Assembly (NCBI GenBank): GCA_017536695.1
Contig: JAFXGX010000041.1
Span: 1 to 52,005, forward strand
DNA length: 52,005 nucleotides
Source: Bacteroidaceae bacterium
Lineage (GTDB): Bacteria; Bacteroidota; Bacteroidia; Bacteroidales; Bacteroidaceae
Direction of reading: 5' to 3'
Below the pieces are notes generated by a model. It worked only from the letters and a program-made list of their open reading frames with translations. It did no database searches and had not been told where the DNA came from. Position numbers and translations under genes: made by a program. Within the stretch, counting starts at the first letter, position 1, and the number at the start of each line of letters is the position of its first letter. This document shows positions 1 to 8,008 of the stretch, one piece after another.

Positions 1-70
1 ATGCTGGCAGTAAATGGTCACGCGAAGCACAGACAAAGTTTGTGCCGCGTGGGTTACGGCAAGACAGCAT
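1..70. repeat. Nested hairpin element, copy A (truncated by the window edge)
   Basis: A multi-part hairpin: ATGCTG (1-6) pairs with CAGCAT (65-70), GTAA (10-13) with TTAC (54-57), CACGCG (19-24) with CGCGTG (46-51), and GCACA (27-31) with TGTGC (41-45). The inner stems are separated by an unpaired AA, and the apical loop is GACAAAGTT. The core (18-51) is homologous to the core at 7828-7861, with compensatory changes in the stems. It may extend left of the window. In the frame starting at position 3 the DNA also stays open to TGA at 144-146, so it could lie in the 3' end of a gene entering from the left. I cannot decide between these from this window. Confidence 0.6.
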
Positions 71-179
71 TATCAATGGATCTCTTTTTCATTACAACCG
101 CAAATATTTTGTCAACCCACACCTTTTTGCTACTGAGCCCAAATGAAATATAGGCAATAAAGACATATGAGGGTATAAA

Positions 180-210
180 TAGAAAAAGCGACCCACAAAG
201 GGGTCGCTTT
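180..210 (-). terminator. Intrinsic terminator of rplU-rpmA
   Basis: A perfect 10-bp inverted repeat AAAGCGACCC/GGGTCGCTTT (185-194 and 201-210) with a 6-nt loop. On the minus strand the stem runs into a T-rich tail (TTTTTCTATTT). It lies 22 bp past the rpmA stop codon, as expected for the end of the rplU-rpmA operon. Confidence 0.88.
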
Positions 211-232
211 ATAATCTGTTTGACAAGAATTA

Positions 233-499
233 TTAGTTATTCTCAGCAAACGGAGTAACAGAAACGTAGCTCTTGTCGTTCTTGCCACGCTTGAAAGTTA
301 CGATGCCGTCAACCAATGCGTATAGAGTGTGGTCGCTACCCATGCCGATGTTAGCGCCTGGGTTGTGAACTGTACCACGCTGACGTACGATGATATTACC
401 GGCTTTACATCTCTGACCGCCCCAAATCTTAACACCAAGTCTTTGGCTAGCTGACTCACGGCCGTTCTTTGAACTACCAACACCTTTCTTATGTGCCAT
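233..499 (-). CDS. rpmA: 50S ribosomal protein L27
   Basis: Ribosomal protein L27 (88 aa), a large-subunit protein whose N-terminal tail reaches towards the peptidyl transferase centre. The start [16 protein letters not shown] and the core motif QRGT are family hallmarks, and the length is normal. The N-terminus begins directly with the mature MAHKK form, without the cleaved extension seen in Firmicutes. It lies 18 bp downstream of rplU, the standard L21-L27 pair, and is followed by a strong terminator. Identification is secure. Confidence 0.98.
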   Translation of the reverse strand: MAHKKGVGSSKNGRESASQRLGVKIWGGQRCKAGNIIVRQRGTVHNPGANIGMGSDHTLYALVDGIVTFKRGKNDKSYVSVTPFAENN

Positions 500-517
500 A
501 ATACTAAAAACTTTAAA

Positions 518-907
518 TTAACCGATAATTTCCTTTACTACTAACTCTGTGAACTGCTGACGGTGACCGTTAAGCTTGCGGTAACCCTTGCGGCGACGCT
601 TGTGGAAAACAAGCACTTTGTCACCCTTAACGAGGGTTGGGTCAATTGTACGTGTAGTAACGATGTTCTGACCGTCCTTAGACTTGCGAACAATCTTCAT
701 CTCACGAACATTGCCGATATAGCAAACTACCTTAGCACCTTCTACTGTAGGAGCACCTACAGTTACAGCACCTTCCTTATCCAACAACAACACGCGGTCA
801 AACTCCACTGTTGTGTCATTCTGAGCACCCTTGATGTGGTGCACGAACAGCTTCTTGCCAGCCTCAGCCTTGAACTGCTGTCCGTTAATCTCAACAATTG
901 CGTACAT
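518..907 (-). CDS. rplU: 50S ribosomal protein L21 with an internal insertion
   Basis: Ribosomal protein L21, which binds 23S rRNA in the large subunit. The start is set at the ATG at 907 because [12 protein letters not shown] is the conserved N-terminus; an in-frame start at 961 would add 18 non-conserved residues. The C-terminal signature ([19 protein letters not shown], about residues 103-121) is intact. At 129 aa the protein is clearly longer than the usual 103-105 aa. The surplus is about 25 residues (roughly 64-90), rich in Lys, Arg and Thr, placed before the conserved VKGDKV strand. The reading frame is continuous, so this is not an obvious frameshift. It is co-transcribed with rpmA from the promoter at 995-1026. 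Confidence 0.97.
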   Translation of the reverse strand: MYAIVEINGQQFKAEAGKKLFVHHIKGAQNDTTVEFDRVLLLDKEGAVTVGAPTVEGAKVVCYIGNVREMKIVRKSKDGQNIVTTRTIDPTLVKGDKVLVFHKRRRKGYRKLNGHRQQFTELVVKEIIG

Positions 908-994
908 TAAATTTATCGCTTTTATTGTGAATTCCGCGAGGTGCGTTCTCTTCGTGAGCACGTCTTCTTCAACCCCTACGGACTAAATCGGGTG

Positions 995-1026
995 CAAAGA
1001 TAGAAAACTTTTTCCATTCAGAGAAA
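995..1026 (-). promoter_or_regulatory. Promoter of rplU-rpmA
   Basis: On the minus strand the -7 box TATCTTTG (1002-995) matches the Bacteroidales consensus TAnnTTTG. A weak -33 element TTTC (1026-1023) lies 20 bp upstream. The box is about 88 bp before the rplU start codon. Confidence 0.65.
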
Positions 1027-1071
1027 CTTTTCCGCACTTTTTTCACACCCTTTATATAATATAAGGAGTAC

Positions 1072-1092
1072 CCGGACTCTTGAGGAGTCCGG
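1072..1092 (-). terminator. Hairpin after trxB, possible terminator
   Basis: An 8-bp perfect stem CCGGACTC/GAGTCCGG with a 5-nt loop lies 8 bp past the trxB stop. The downstream minus-strand sequence is AT-rich but has no clean T run, so termination is likely but not certain. Confidence 0.5.
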
Positions 1093-1100
1093 ACTTCCGC

Positions 1101-2036
1101 TTACTTGTTCGACAGATAGCGCTCAGCCTCCATTGCGGCACGGCATCCGCTCGCAGCAGCATTGATTGCCTGACGGTAATGAGGGTCGGCAACATCGCCT
1201 GCCACATAGACACCGGGAACAACTGTCTTCACGCCGCTTGCATCGGCAGGCACAAAGTAGCCCGTCTCATCGGTCTTGAGATACTTCTTGAAGACATCAC
1301 TGTTAGGCTTGTGACCGATAGCGAGGAAGAAACCGTCAATTGCGATATCATAACGCTTTTCATCGGCCTCGCCCTTGCGGTACACGACATGTGCGCCCTC
1401 TACTCCATCCTCGCCGAAGAGGCCTTCGGTATTATGCTCGAAGAGAACCTCAATCTTGGGGTTCGCGAGCGTACGGTCCTGCATGGCTTTCGACGCACGC
1501 AGATACGGTTTGCGGACAATGAGATAGACCTTTGCAGCAAGCGAAGCGAGGTAGTTCGCCTCTTCGCAAGCCGTGTCACCGCCACCCACAACGGCAACCA
1601 CCTTCTTGCGGTAGAAGAAACCGTCACATGTGGCGCATGCACTTACACCCATACCCTGATACTTGATTTCATCGGGCAGACCGAGATACTTGGCCGCCGC
1701 ACCGGTAGCGATAATGACACTCTCGGCCTCAATGACATTGCCGTCATCGAGAGTCACCTTGTAGGGAGACTGCTCGAAATCGACATCGGTCACGCTGCCC
1801 GAACGGACATCGGCACCCACATTGATTGCCTGCTGACGCATGTTGTCCATGAGTTCAGGACCTGTTATTCCTTGAGGGAAACCAGGGAAGTTTTCAATAA
1901 CCGTAGTCTGGGTCAGCTGACCGCCGGGCTGCATGCCCTCAATGAGGACAGGCGAGAGGTTGGCACGCGAAGCGTATATTGCCGCTGTGTATCCGGCCGG
2001 ACCGGAACCAATAATCAAACACTTTGTACTGTTCAT
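1101..2036 (-). CDS. trxB: Thioredoxin-disulfide reductase
   Basis: NADPH-dependent flavoenzyme (311 aa, normal length) that reduces thioredoxin in the cytoplasm. Visible motifs are the FAD-binding GSGPAG (residues 10-15), the redox-active CATC (134-137) inside the NADPH domain, the second nucleotide-binding GGGDTA (151-156), and the FAD-binding GDVAD near the C-terminus (280-284). It is the last gene of ftsK-lolA-trxB: only 18 bp separate it from the lolA-like stop. A hairpin follows, then the separate rplU promoter. Confidence 0.96.
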   Translation of the reverse strand: MNSTKCLIIGSGPAGYTAAIYASRANLSPVLIEGMQPGGQLTQTTVIENFPGFPQGITGPELMDNMRQQAINVGADVRSGSVTDVDFEQSPYKVTLDDGNVIEAESVIIATGAAAKYLGLPDEIKYQGMGVSACATCDGFFYRKKVVAVVGGGDTACEEANYLASLAAKVYLIVRKPYLRASKAMQDRTLANPKIEVLFEHNTEGLFGEDGVEGAHVVYRKGEADEKRYDIAIDGFFLAIGHKPNSDVFKKYLKTDETGYFVPADASGVKTVVPGVYVAGDVADPHYRQAINAAASGCRAAMEAERYLSNK

Positions 2037-2054
2037 AACATATAATATTTTAAA

Positions 2055-2681
2055 TTATCTCATATCTACTATCTCGGCCGTTGGGAAATCCTTTACCCGG
2101 CAACGGTATGTATCTTTCCCGAACTTACAGCCTCTCTTACTCTCGCCAAGAGTAATCCGGGCATACCCTTGGCCCGACATATAAATCTCAAGACCTTCAA
2201 GCACCGGACGTTCTCCCATATAAACATGGAGTCTAAGTTCATTAACCTCGGCATCGACATCCTTCGCCTTCATGGCAAGAATGCGTATTCCCGCATGTTC
2301 TTCTCCGAGTTCAAGAGTATAATTAGCACGGTATGCTTCCATTATATATAAAGGAGAGAGGTTCTGTGCTTCCTCGGAACCCGCATCGGTGATATACACC
2401 TCATCGATATCCTCCATGTAGCTCCACTGGGTAATACCGTCGCACCACACTTTCATATTCTCCATATCAAGCGCATAGCGCTCGTTGTCGAGTTTGAGAA
2501 CACCTTTATCACTGTAGACAACGGCATCATCCTCATCGTACACGGTATAAGAATAGTCCTGTTGCAAGGCAGCACCGGCCTTTATATCCGCTATAATCCT
2601 GTCGAGCAATGCAACTGCATCATCCTGCGCAACGGCTGCAAGAGGGAGCGTCAACAACAAAGATAAAACAAATCTTTTCAT
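2055..2681 (-). CDS. LolA-like outer-membrane lipoprotein carrier
   Basis: Predicted periplasmic protein (208 aa) starting with a signal peptide (MKRFVLSLLLTLPLAAVAQ). The mature part alternates polar and hydrophobic strands in the manner of the LolA/LolB half-barrel that carries lipoproteins across the periplasm. The start at 2681 puts the signal peptide first; an upstream start at 2714 would add 11 residues and overlap ftsK. It sits directly downstream of ftsK, the same gene order as ftsK-lolA in many Gram-negatives, which is the main support for the name since sequence motifs are weak in this family. Confidence 0.78.
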   Translation of the reverse strand: MKRFVLSLLLTLPLAAVAQDDAVALLDRIIADIKAGAALQQDYSYTVYDEDDAVVYSDKGVLKLDNERYALDMENMKVWCDGITQWSYMEDIDEVYITDAGSEEAQNLSPLYIMEAYRANYTLELGEEHAGIRILAMKAKDVDAEVNELRLHVYMGERPVLEGLEIYMSGQGYARITLGESKRGCKFGKDTYRCRVKDFPTAEIVDMR

Positions 2682-2713
2682 AGTCAAACAAACAATTGGT
2701 TCAACATATAGCA

Positions 2714-5221
2714 TTAAAGCAGACTCTTGAGGCGGAACTCGAGGTCAGCCTCATCGGCACAGAGTACCTGACGCGGCTTGCTGCCCTCCTGTTCGCCCAC
2801 AATACCTGTCTGGCACAACTGGTCCATGATTCGGCCCGCGCGGTTGAAGCCTACATTAAACTTGCGCTGTATGAGCGATGTCGAACCATGCTGGGCAAGC
2901 ACTACTGCACGTGCAGCTTCGGCGAATAACGGGTCGAGCTTATCCGAGGTTATTTCACCACGCATGCCACTGCCCTCGCCCCCGAAGTCAGCAGCCTCAT
3001 CAGGCTCGGGAAGTATATACGCCTGCTGGTAGCCCTGTTGCTTTGCAATGTAGGCGCAGACACGCTCGACCTCCTTTGTCTCGACAAGCGCACACTGCAC
3101 ACGCACCGGGTCGTTGCCCGCAAGGAAGAGCATATCGCCCCTACCCTGCAACTGGTTTGCACCCGAGCGGTCAAGAATGGTACGCGAGTCGATTGCCGAG
3201 ATGACACGGAACGCCATTCTCGCGGGGAAGTTCACCTTGATGGTACCTGTAATGATATTTGTAGTAGGACGCTGCGTAGCGATAATCATGTGAATGCCGA
3301 CAGCACGAGCTTTCTGTGCGATGCGGGCAATCGGCTGCTCCACCTCGCGACCCGCAGTCATCATCAGGTCGCCGTACTCATCGATAACGACCACAATGTA
3401 CGGCATGAATCGGTGCCCCTTTGTAGGCAACAGTTCCTTGTTGAGGAACTTCTCGTTATACTCCTTGACAGAACGTACCGATGCCATGCGGAGCAACTTA
3501 TAACGGTTATCCATCTCGACGCAAAGTGACTTGAGAGTGCGCACCACCTTGTTTACGTCGGTAATGATTGGCTCATCCTCTCCCTCGAGTTTTGCCAGGA
3601 AGTGCTTCTCAAGCACGCCATAAAGGCTGAGCTCGACCATCTTCGGGTCAACCATGACGAACTTGAGGTATGCCGGATGCATCTTGTAGAGCAAAGATGT
3701 GATAATGGCGTTAAGGCCGACAGACTTACCCATACCGGTAGCGCCCGCAACAAGCAGGTGAGGCATCTTGGCCATGTCCACCATGAAGACCTCGTTCGAG
3801 ATTGTCTTTCCGAGTGCAAGCGGCAATGCCATATCGGTTTCCTTGTACTTGCGGCTGTTGAGCAGAGAGGCCATCGGGACAATTTGCTTGTGGGCATTGG
3901 GGACCTCGATACCGATTGTTCCCTTCCCCGGGATTGGTGCTACAATGCGGATACAAAGCGCAGCCAGACTTATTGCAATATCATCCTCAAGATTTCGTAT
4001 CTTGGCAATTCTGACACCTGGAGCAGGGGTTATCTCATAGAGAGTGATTGTAGGGCCCACTGTCGCTTTTATCGAGCTGATGTCTATTCCGAAGTTCTTA
4101 AGGACCTCGACTATCTTGTTGGCATTGGCAGTCTGCTCATTACGGTCAATAGAGTGAGCCGTCTGCTCATACTCATCGAGCAAATCTATTGTCGGCGGCT
4201 TATAGTAGCTGAGCTCATCCTTGGGATTTATCGGGCGCAGCATATCGCCACCTGTATCCTCATCGCCTTCGGCCTTCTCGACCTCCATCGATAGTTCCTC
4301 ATCACCGGCATCAACAGACTCGGTAGTCTTCTTCGACATCTCATCGAACCTTCGTGCCACCTCATCATCATCGTCTTCCTCATCAGTGCCATCAATCTCT
4401 ATCAGGATTTCATTTTCTTCATCATCTTGCTCTTCTTCATAACCCTCCTCATCATCCTCTTCTTCATCTTCCGCCTCATCTTCATCTTCTTCCTCCTCAT
4501 CATCGACGTCTTCCTCCTCATCATCGACGTTTTCTTCCTCATCATCAACGTCTTCTTCCTCATCGGCTTTGTCGGCATCATTCTTCTTCGGAAGTGTTAT
4601 TGTCAGTTTATCCTGAAGCCAAGGGATTGTGTTCTTTGTCACATAAATCATGTAGAACAGCAACATGACCACAAGAAGGATAATAACACCGACATTACCT
4701 ACCATCTGTCCGATAAAGCCGGTTATCAGATTGCCATGTGCTCCGCCCGGGGAAGCATACCAGGAGTCAAAGCCCTCTCCTATTACAAAGGAGAAAAATA
4801 TCGAGAACCAGACCATCGGAACAAGCAACATCAATGTCCATCTCATGAGCCTGATTTCGCACAGGTTCATAAGACGTATCGCCCACACGACAAGCAGCGG
4901 GAAAAGCAATATGGAAGCCCAACCGAAACATTCATTGACAAGATATTCGGCAATTACCGCACCGCCTATACCGCCACTGTTGGCAGCCTTGGCATCACGC
5001 CCCTCGGCAACATAAGTCTCGAGTATATCGTGGTCACTGCCACCCGCCGAGAAGAACGACACGTACGAGAAGCAGAAGAACACGGCAAAAGCCACAATCA
5101 GCGCTCCTAATACGAACTGCACCCTGCGGTCGGCAAAAAACGCCCTTATACTCTGAATGAAAGTCTTTATCTTTGAAGGCGCAGCCTTCTTTCTTTTGGA
5201 TTTCTTTTCCGTCTTAGCCAT
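2714..5221 (-). CDS. ftsK: DNA translocase FtsK with a long acidic linker
   Basis: FtsK/SpoIIIE DNA pump (835 aa) that moves chromosome ends across the division septum. The N-terminus has a Lys-rich cytoplasmic tail and about four membrane helices (about 34-58, 88-115, 127-148, 170-193). A linker follows (about 214-286) made almost entirely of Asp and Glu, partly built from seven-residue VDDEEE(D/N) repeats. The motor has Walker A GATGMGKS (493-500) and Walker B around IVVVIDEY (609-616), and the C-terminal ~65 residues resemble the winged-helix gamma domain. FtsK linkers are variable in the family, but this one is strikingly acidic. It heads the ftsK-lolA-trxB run. Confidence 0.96.
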   Translation of the reverse strand: MAKTEKKSKRKKAAPSKIKTFIQSIRAFFADRRVQFVLGALIVAFAVFFCFSYVSFFSAGGSDHDILETYVAEGRDAKAANSGGIGGAVIAEYLVNECFGWASILLFPLLVVWAIRLMNLCEIRLMRWTLMLLVPMVWFSIFFSFVIGEGFDSWYASPGGAHGNLITGFIGQMVGNVGVIILLVVMLLFYMIYVTKNTIPWLQDKLTITLPKKNDADKADEEEDVDDEEENVDDEEEDVDDEEEEDEDEAEDEEEDDEEGYEEEQDDEENEILIEIDGTDEEDDDDEVARRFDEMSKKTTESVDAGDEELSMEVEKAEGDEDTGGDMLRPINPKDELSYYKPPTIDLLDEYEQTAHSIDRNEQTANANKIVEVLKNFGIDISSIKATVGPTITLYEITPAPGVRIAKIRNLEDDIAISLAALCIRIVAPIPGKGTIGIEVPNAHKQIVPMASLLNSRKYKETDMALPLALGKTISNEVFMVDMAKMPHLLVAGATGMGKSVGLNAIITSLLYKMHPAYLKFVMVDPKMVELSLYGVLEKHFLAKLEGEDEPIITDVNKVVRTLKSLCVEMDNRYKLLRMASVRSVKEYNEKFLNKELLPTKGHRFMPYIVVVIDEYGDLMMTAGREVEQPIARIAQKARAVGIHMIIATQRPTTNIITGTIKVNFPARMAFRVISAIDSRTILDRSGANQLQGRGDMLFLAGNDPVRVQCALVETKEVERVCAYIAKQQGYQQAYILPEPDEAADFGGEGSGMRGEITSDKLDPLFAEAARAVVLAQHGSTSLIQRKFNVGFNRAGRIMDQLCQTGIVGEQEGSKPRQVLCADEADLEFRLKSLL
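4489..4551. repeat. 21-bp tandem repeat inside ftsK
   Basis: Three tandem 21-bp units, 4489-4509, 4510-4530 and 4531-4551. The first two are identical and the third has three mismatches; a degenerate fourth follows. They encode the DDEEE(D/N)V repeats of the FtsK linker and keep the reading frame, so unit gain or loss would only alter linker length. Confidence 0.85.
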
Positions 5222-5313
5222 ATATAATTCCAGAACTTTACAATATAATGATTTTCAGCAGGTTACAAAGCACACAATATCAACAGACCGCGAAACCTGC
5301 GAATTTACAAACG

Positions 5314-5374
5314 CGAAGATAGTAAAAAAAAGAATACCCAAGGCTCGCCCCTACGCTATTTTTTTGTAACTTCG
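5314..5374. promoter_or_regulatory. Divergent promoter region of ftsK and the DUF5063 gene
   Basis: On the minus strand TATCTTCG (5321-5314) is a -7-like box about 92 bp ahead of the ftsK start. On the plus strand TAACTTCG (5367-5374) lies 25 bp ahead of the DUF5063 start. Both resemble the TATCTTCG form that recurs before other genes here. Convincing -33 boxes at the right spacing are not visible. Confidence 0.45.
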
Positions 5375-5398
5375 CGGCAAATTACAAAGTTGCATATC

Positions 5399-5947
5399 AT
5401 GAGCGAAAAAGAAGACATAGTTTTTTCCCGCAACACAGTAGAATTCGTAACTGTAGCAGCGGAATATTGCGCATACGTCGAGCGTTGCAATGAGCACACA
5501 GCAAAAGAGTTCATAGGGACTCTTCTCAAGCTATTGCCGTTGCTATACTTGAAGGCACAGATGCTGCCCGAAGGCGAAAGGGTGGGAGATGATGAGCTCG
5601 AAGACTTTGTAACCGAGGACAGCTACGAAGTGTTGCGCATGAACATATACGAACTTCTCGCCGACAAGGACAGTTACCTTGACGTCTTTGTCTCGGAGAT
5701 GAAATACAGCGACACTCCAGTGACAAAAAGCATTTCAGAAGACCTTGCCGACATTTATCAGGACATAAAGAACTTCGTATGCCTATTCAAACTCGGCATC
5801 AACGAGACAATGCACGACGCCATTGTCGAATGCAGCGAGCACTTTGCCCGGTACTGGGGACAGACACTCGTGAACACAATGAGAGCGCTCCATGAAATAA
5901 GATACAACACACTTGAAGAAGAGGAGGAAGAGGAGAGCAATGAGTGA
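5399..5947 (+). CDS. DUF5063 family protein
   Basis: Cytoplasmic, mostly helical protein of 182 aa with no signal peptide, matching my recollection of the Bacteroidota family DUF5063; no biochemical role is known to me. The ATG at 5399 (MSEKED) is preferred over a TTG three codons upstream. The C-terminus ends in a run of glutamates (about 8). Its last 8 bases overlap the start of the next gene, a 3'-5' exonuclease, so the two are probably translationally coupled and may act together. Divergent from ftsK. Confidence 0.75.
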   Translation: MSEKEDIVFSRNTVEFVTVAAEYCAYVERCNEHTAKEFIGTLLKLLPLLYLKAQMLPEGERVGDDELEDFVTEDSYEVLRMNIYELLADKDSYLDVFVSEMKYSDTPVTKSISEDLADIYQDIKNFVCLFKLGINETMHDAIVECSEHFARYWGQTLVNTMRALHEIRYNTLEEEEEEESNE

Positions 5948-6518
5948 GTTCAGGGCAAATATTGAGAAAAGCGAGATAAGCACGATGCCCACGGCATCAT
6001 TCGGCGGCAGAATAATCACTATCGACACTGTTGCCGAGGCCGACAAGGCCGTGAAGGCTTTGTCGGGTGAGAGACTGCTGGGAATCGACACCGAGACACG
6101 CCCTTCGTTCAGGAAAGGCCTGCAATATGAGGTCTCGCTCATACAGTTGTCTACAGCAGACACCTGTTTTCTCATAAGACTGAACCGCACAGGAATACCC
6201 GACTCGCTTGTATCGTTGCTCGAGAACAAGAATATCATCAAGATAGGGCTCTCGCTACACGACGACTACCAGTCGCTGTGCCGTCGCCGCAAGTTCAAGG
6301 CCGGCGGGTTCCTCGACCTGCAGCAGCATGTCACCAAATACGGCATTGAAGAAAAGAGCCTTCAGAAGATATTCGCCATTGTGTTCGGGCAGCGCATATC
6401 AAAGAGCCAGCAGCTGACAAACTGGGAGAACGACGTTCTCACAGACAAACAGAAACTCTATGCCGCCACCGATGCATGGGCATGCCTTGAGATATACAAC
6501 AGATTGGAATCCTTATAA
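5940..6518 (+). CDS. RNase D-like 3'-5' exonuclease (DEDDy)
   Basis: Stand-alone DEDDy exonuclease domain (192 aa). ExoI is DTE (Asp50, Glu52), ExoII is around GLSLHDDY (Asp108/109), and ExoIII is YAATD (Tyr174, Asp178), so all four acidic metal ligands and the Tyr are present. The HRDC domains of full RNase D are missing, as in many Bacteroidota homologues. The substrate (RNA 3' ends or DNA) cannot be told from sequence. The start at 5940 lies within the ATGAGTGA overlap with the DUF5063 gene. The rRNA methyltransferase gene follows after 24 bp, suggesting one transcript with an RNA-metabolism theme. Confidence 0.88.
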   Translation: MSEFRANIEKSEISTMPTASFGGRIITIDTVAEADKAVKALSGERLLGIDTETRPSFRKGLQYEVSLIQLSTADTCFLIRLNRTGIPDSLVSLLENKNIIKIGLSLHDDYQSLCRRRKFKAGGFLDLQQHVTKYGIEEKSLQKIFAIVFGQRISKSQQLTNWENDVLTDKQKLYAATDAWACLEIYNRLESL

Positions 6519-6542
6519 ATTCATTTATATATTGAGCAGAAC

Positions 6543-7727
6543 ATGATTGAAAAAGCCGTTATACTCAAAAGAGGGAAAGAGGAGTCACTCCAGCGTTTTC
6601 ACCCTTGGATATTCTCGGGCGCAATACAGCGAATCGAAGGAAAACCCGAGGAAGGAGATGTGGTAACAGTGTTTACCAACGACCGAAAGTTCATAGCACG
6701 CGGCCACGTACAGGTAGGCAGCATTGCTGTCAGAGTGCTCACATTCAAGGATGAGCCCATCGACCGACAGTTCTGGGAGAGACGTATCGCTACGGCATAC
6801 GACCTGCGCGAGCGCACAGGCATCTCATCACGCGAGGACAACACCACCTACCGTCTTGTTCACGGCGAGGGCGACAACCTCCCGGGCCTCATCATCGATA
6901 TCTACGGCGACACCGCTGTCATGCAGGCACACAGCGTGGGCATGCACGTGAACCGCATGGACATTGCCGAGGCAGTCAAGAAATGCCTTGGCGACAAGAT
7001 AAAGAACATCTACTACAAGTCGGACACCACCCTCCCCTACAAGGCAGACATAAACAAGGACAACGGCTACATCATGGGCGGCAACGCAAGCAACATATCT
7101 ACCGAGTATGGTCTGAAGTTCCACATTGACTGGCTGCGTGGCCAGAAGACAGGATTCTTTGTCGACCAGCGCGAAAACCGCGCCCTGCTCGAGAAATATG
7201 CCAAAGGACGCAAGCTGCTCAACATGTTCTGCTACACAGGCGGTTTCTCGATTTATGCCCTACGCGGCGGAGCCGAGATTGTACACTCGGTAGACAGTTC
7301 ATCAAAGGCAATTGACCTGACAAATGCCAATGCCGAGCTGAACTTCCCCGGCGACACACGCCACACTGCATATGCCGAGGACGCATTTGACTACCTCGAC
7401 CGCATGGGCAACAACTACAACCTGATTATCCTTGACCCGCCTGCATTCGCAAAACACCGCGACAGCCTGCGCAACGCGCTCATCGGCTATCGCCGCCTGA
7501 ATGCCAAGGCAATAGAGAAGATTCAGCCGGGAGGCATACTGTTCACATTCTCATGCTCTCAAGTAGTGAGCAAGGAGAATTTCCGCACAGCGGTGTTCAC
7601 AGCAGCAGCAATGGCAAAACGCAACGTACGCATCCTGCACCAGCTGACACAACCCGCCGACCACCCCGTCAGCATATATCACCCCGAAGGCGAGTACCTG
7701 AAAGGACTGGTACTTTATGTGGAATGA
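6543..7727 (+). CDS. rlmI: 23S rRNA (cytosine-C5) methyltransferase, RlmI type
   Basis: Class I SAM-dependent RNA methyltransferase of 394 aa, the normal RlmI length. An N-terminal PUA-like domain (about 1-80) precedes a central domain and the Rossmann fold with the SAM loop LNMFCYTGGFS. Motif IV is DPPAF (about 298-302) and motif VI includes the Cys in FSCSQ, the expected catalytic nucleophile. The E. coli enzyme makes m5C1962 of 23S rRNA; the same site is inferred here. It follows the exonuclease gene closely and is followed by a 281-bp gap carrying structured repeats. Confidence 0.88.
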   Translation: MIEKAVILKRGKEESLQRFHPWIFSGAIQRIEGKPEEGDVVTVFTNDRKFIARGHVQVGSIAVRVLTFKDEPIDRQFWERRIATAYDLRERTGISSREDNTTYRLVHGEGDNLPGLIIDIYGDTAVMQAHSVGMHVNRMDIAEAVKKCLGDKIKNIYYKSDTTLPYKADINKDNGYIMGGNASNISTEYGLKFHIDWLRGQKTGFFVDQRENRALLEKYAKGRKLLNMFCYTGGFSIYALRGGAEIVHSVDSSSKAIDLTNANAELNFPGDTRHTAYAEDAFDYLDRMGNNYNLIILDPPAFAKHRDSLRNALIGYRRLNAKAIEKIQPGGILFTFSCSQVVSKENFRTAVFTAAAMAKRNVRILHQLTQPADHPVSIYHPEGEYLKGLVLYVE

Positions 7728-7746
7728 AAAATTGCAACGCAATTTT

Positions 7747-7888
7747 TTATCGACGAGTTTTTTACGAAGGGTAAAGAAAAAACGAGTCAATATAATTAAT
7801 AATTATCGACGAGTTTTTTGCAAATAGTCGCGCGAAGGGCAGGCAAAGATTGCCCCGCGCGGGGTGCAATAAAAAAAACGAGTCAATA
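7747..7888. repeat. Tandem intergenic hairpin repeats, including copy B of the nested element
   Basis: Two tandem units share the same ends. TTATCGACGAGTTTTTT occurs at 7747-7763 and 7803-7819, and AAAAAACGAGTCAATA at 7777-7792 and 7873-7888. The first unit has only a short interior; the second holds a long hairpin: TGCA (7819-7822) pairs with TGCA (7865-7868), GCGCG (7830-7834) with CGCGC (7856-7860), and GGGCA (7837-7841) with TGCCC (7851-7855), with loop GGCAAAGAT. The inner part (7828-7861) is homologous to 18-51. The repeats lie between the rlmI stop and the rpmE2 promoter. A U tract after the stem is lacking, so it does not look like a plain terminator. Confidence 0.75.
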
Positions 7889-7914
7889 AAACAAGAAAAT
7901 AAAGAGGCAAACAT

Positions 7915-7945
7915 TTTGCCATAATGAAAAGATTTACTACCTTTG
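7915..7945 (+). promoter_or_regulatory. Promoter of rpmE2
   Basis: A textbook Bacteroidales promoter: -33 TTTG (7915-7918), 19-bp spacer, -7 TACCTTTG (7938-7945). The predicted leader before rpmE2 is about 55 nt. Confidence 0.82.
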
Positions 7946-8008
7946 CACCCTGAAAAGCCATTACACTACATTTGTTACCAGCAAATAAAAATTAAAAACA
8001 TAACGATA

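Noticed and set aside
1..153. 50-codon frame from the first base, and a second open frame (from position 3 to TGA 144-146)
   Set aside because: Neither has a recognisable product. The region carries the hairpin element, so apparent coding similarity with 7828-7861 can be explained by shared DNA. The second frame could be the end of a gene entering from the left, but this cannot be shown here.
1080..2045. Long plus-strand frame opposite trxB (321 codons)
   Set aside because: Antisense shadow of a well-identified gene. No family resemblance; codon pattern mirrors trxB.
7728..7945. CRISPR-like direct repeats
   Set aside because: Only two units of different length with internal inverted repeats, no regular spacers and no cas genes.
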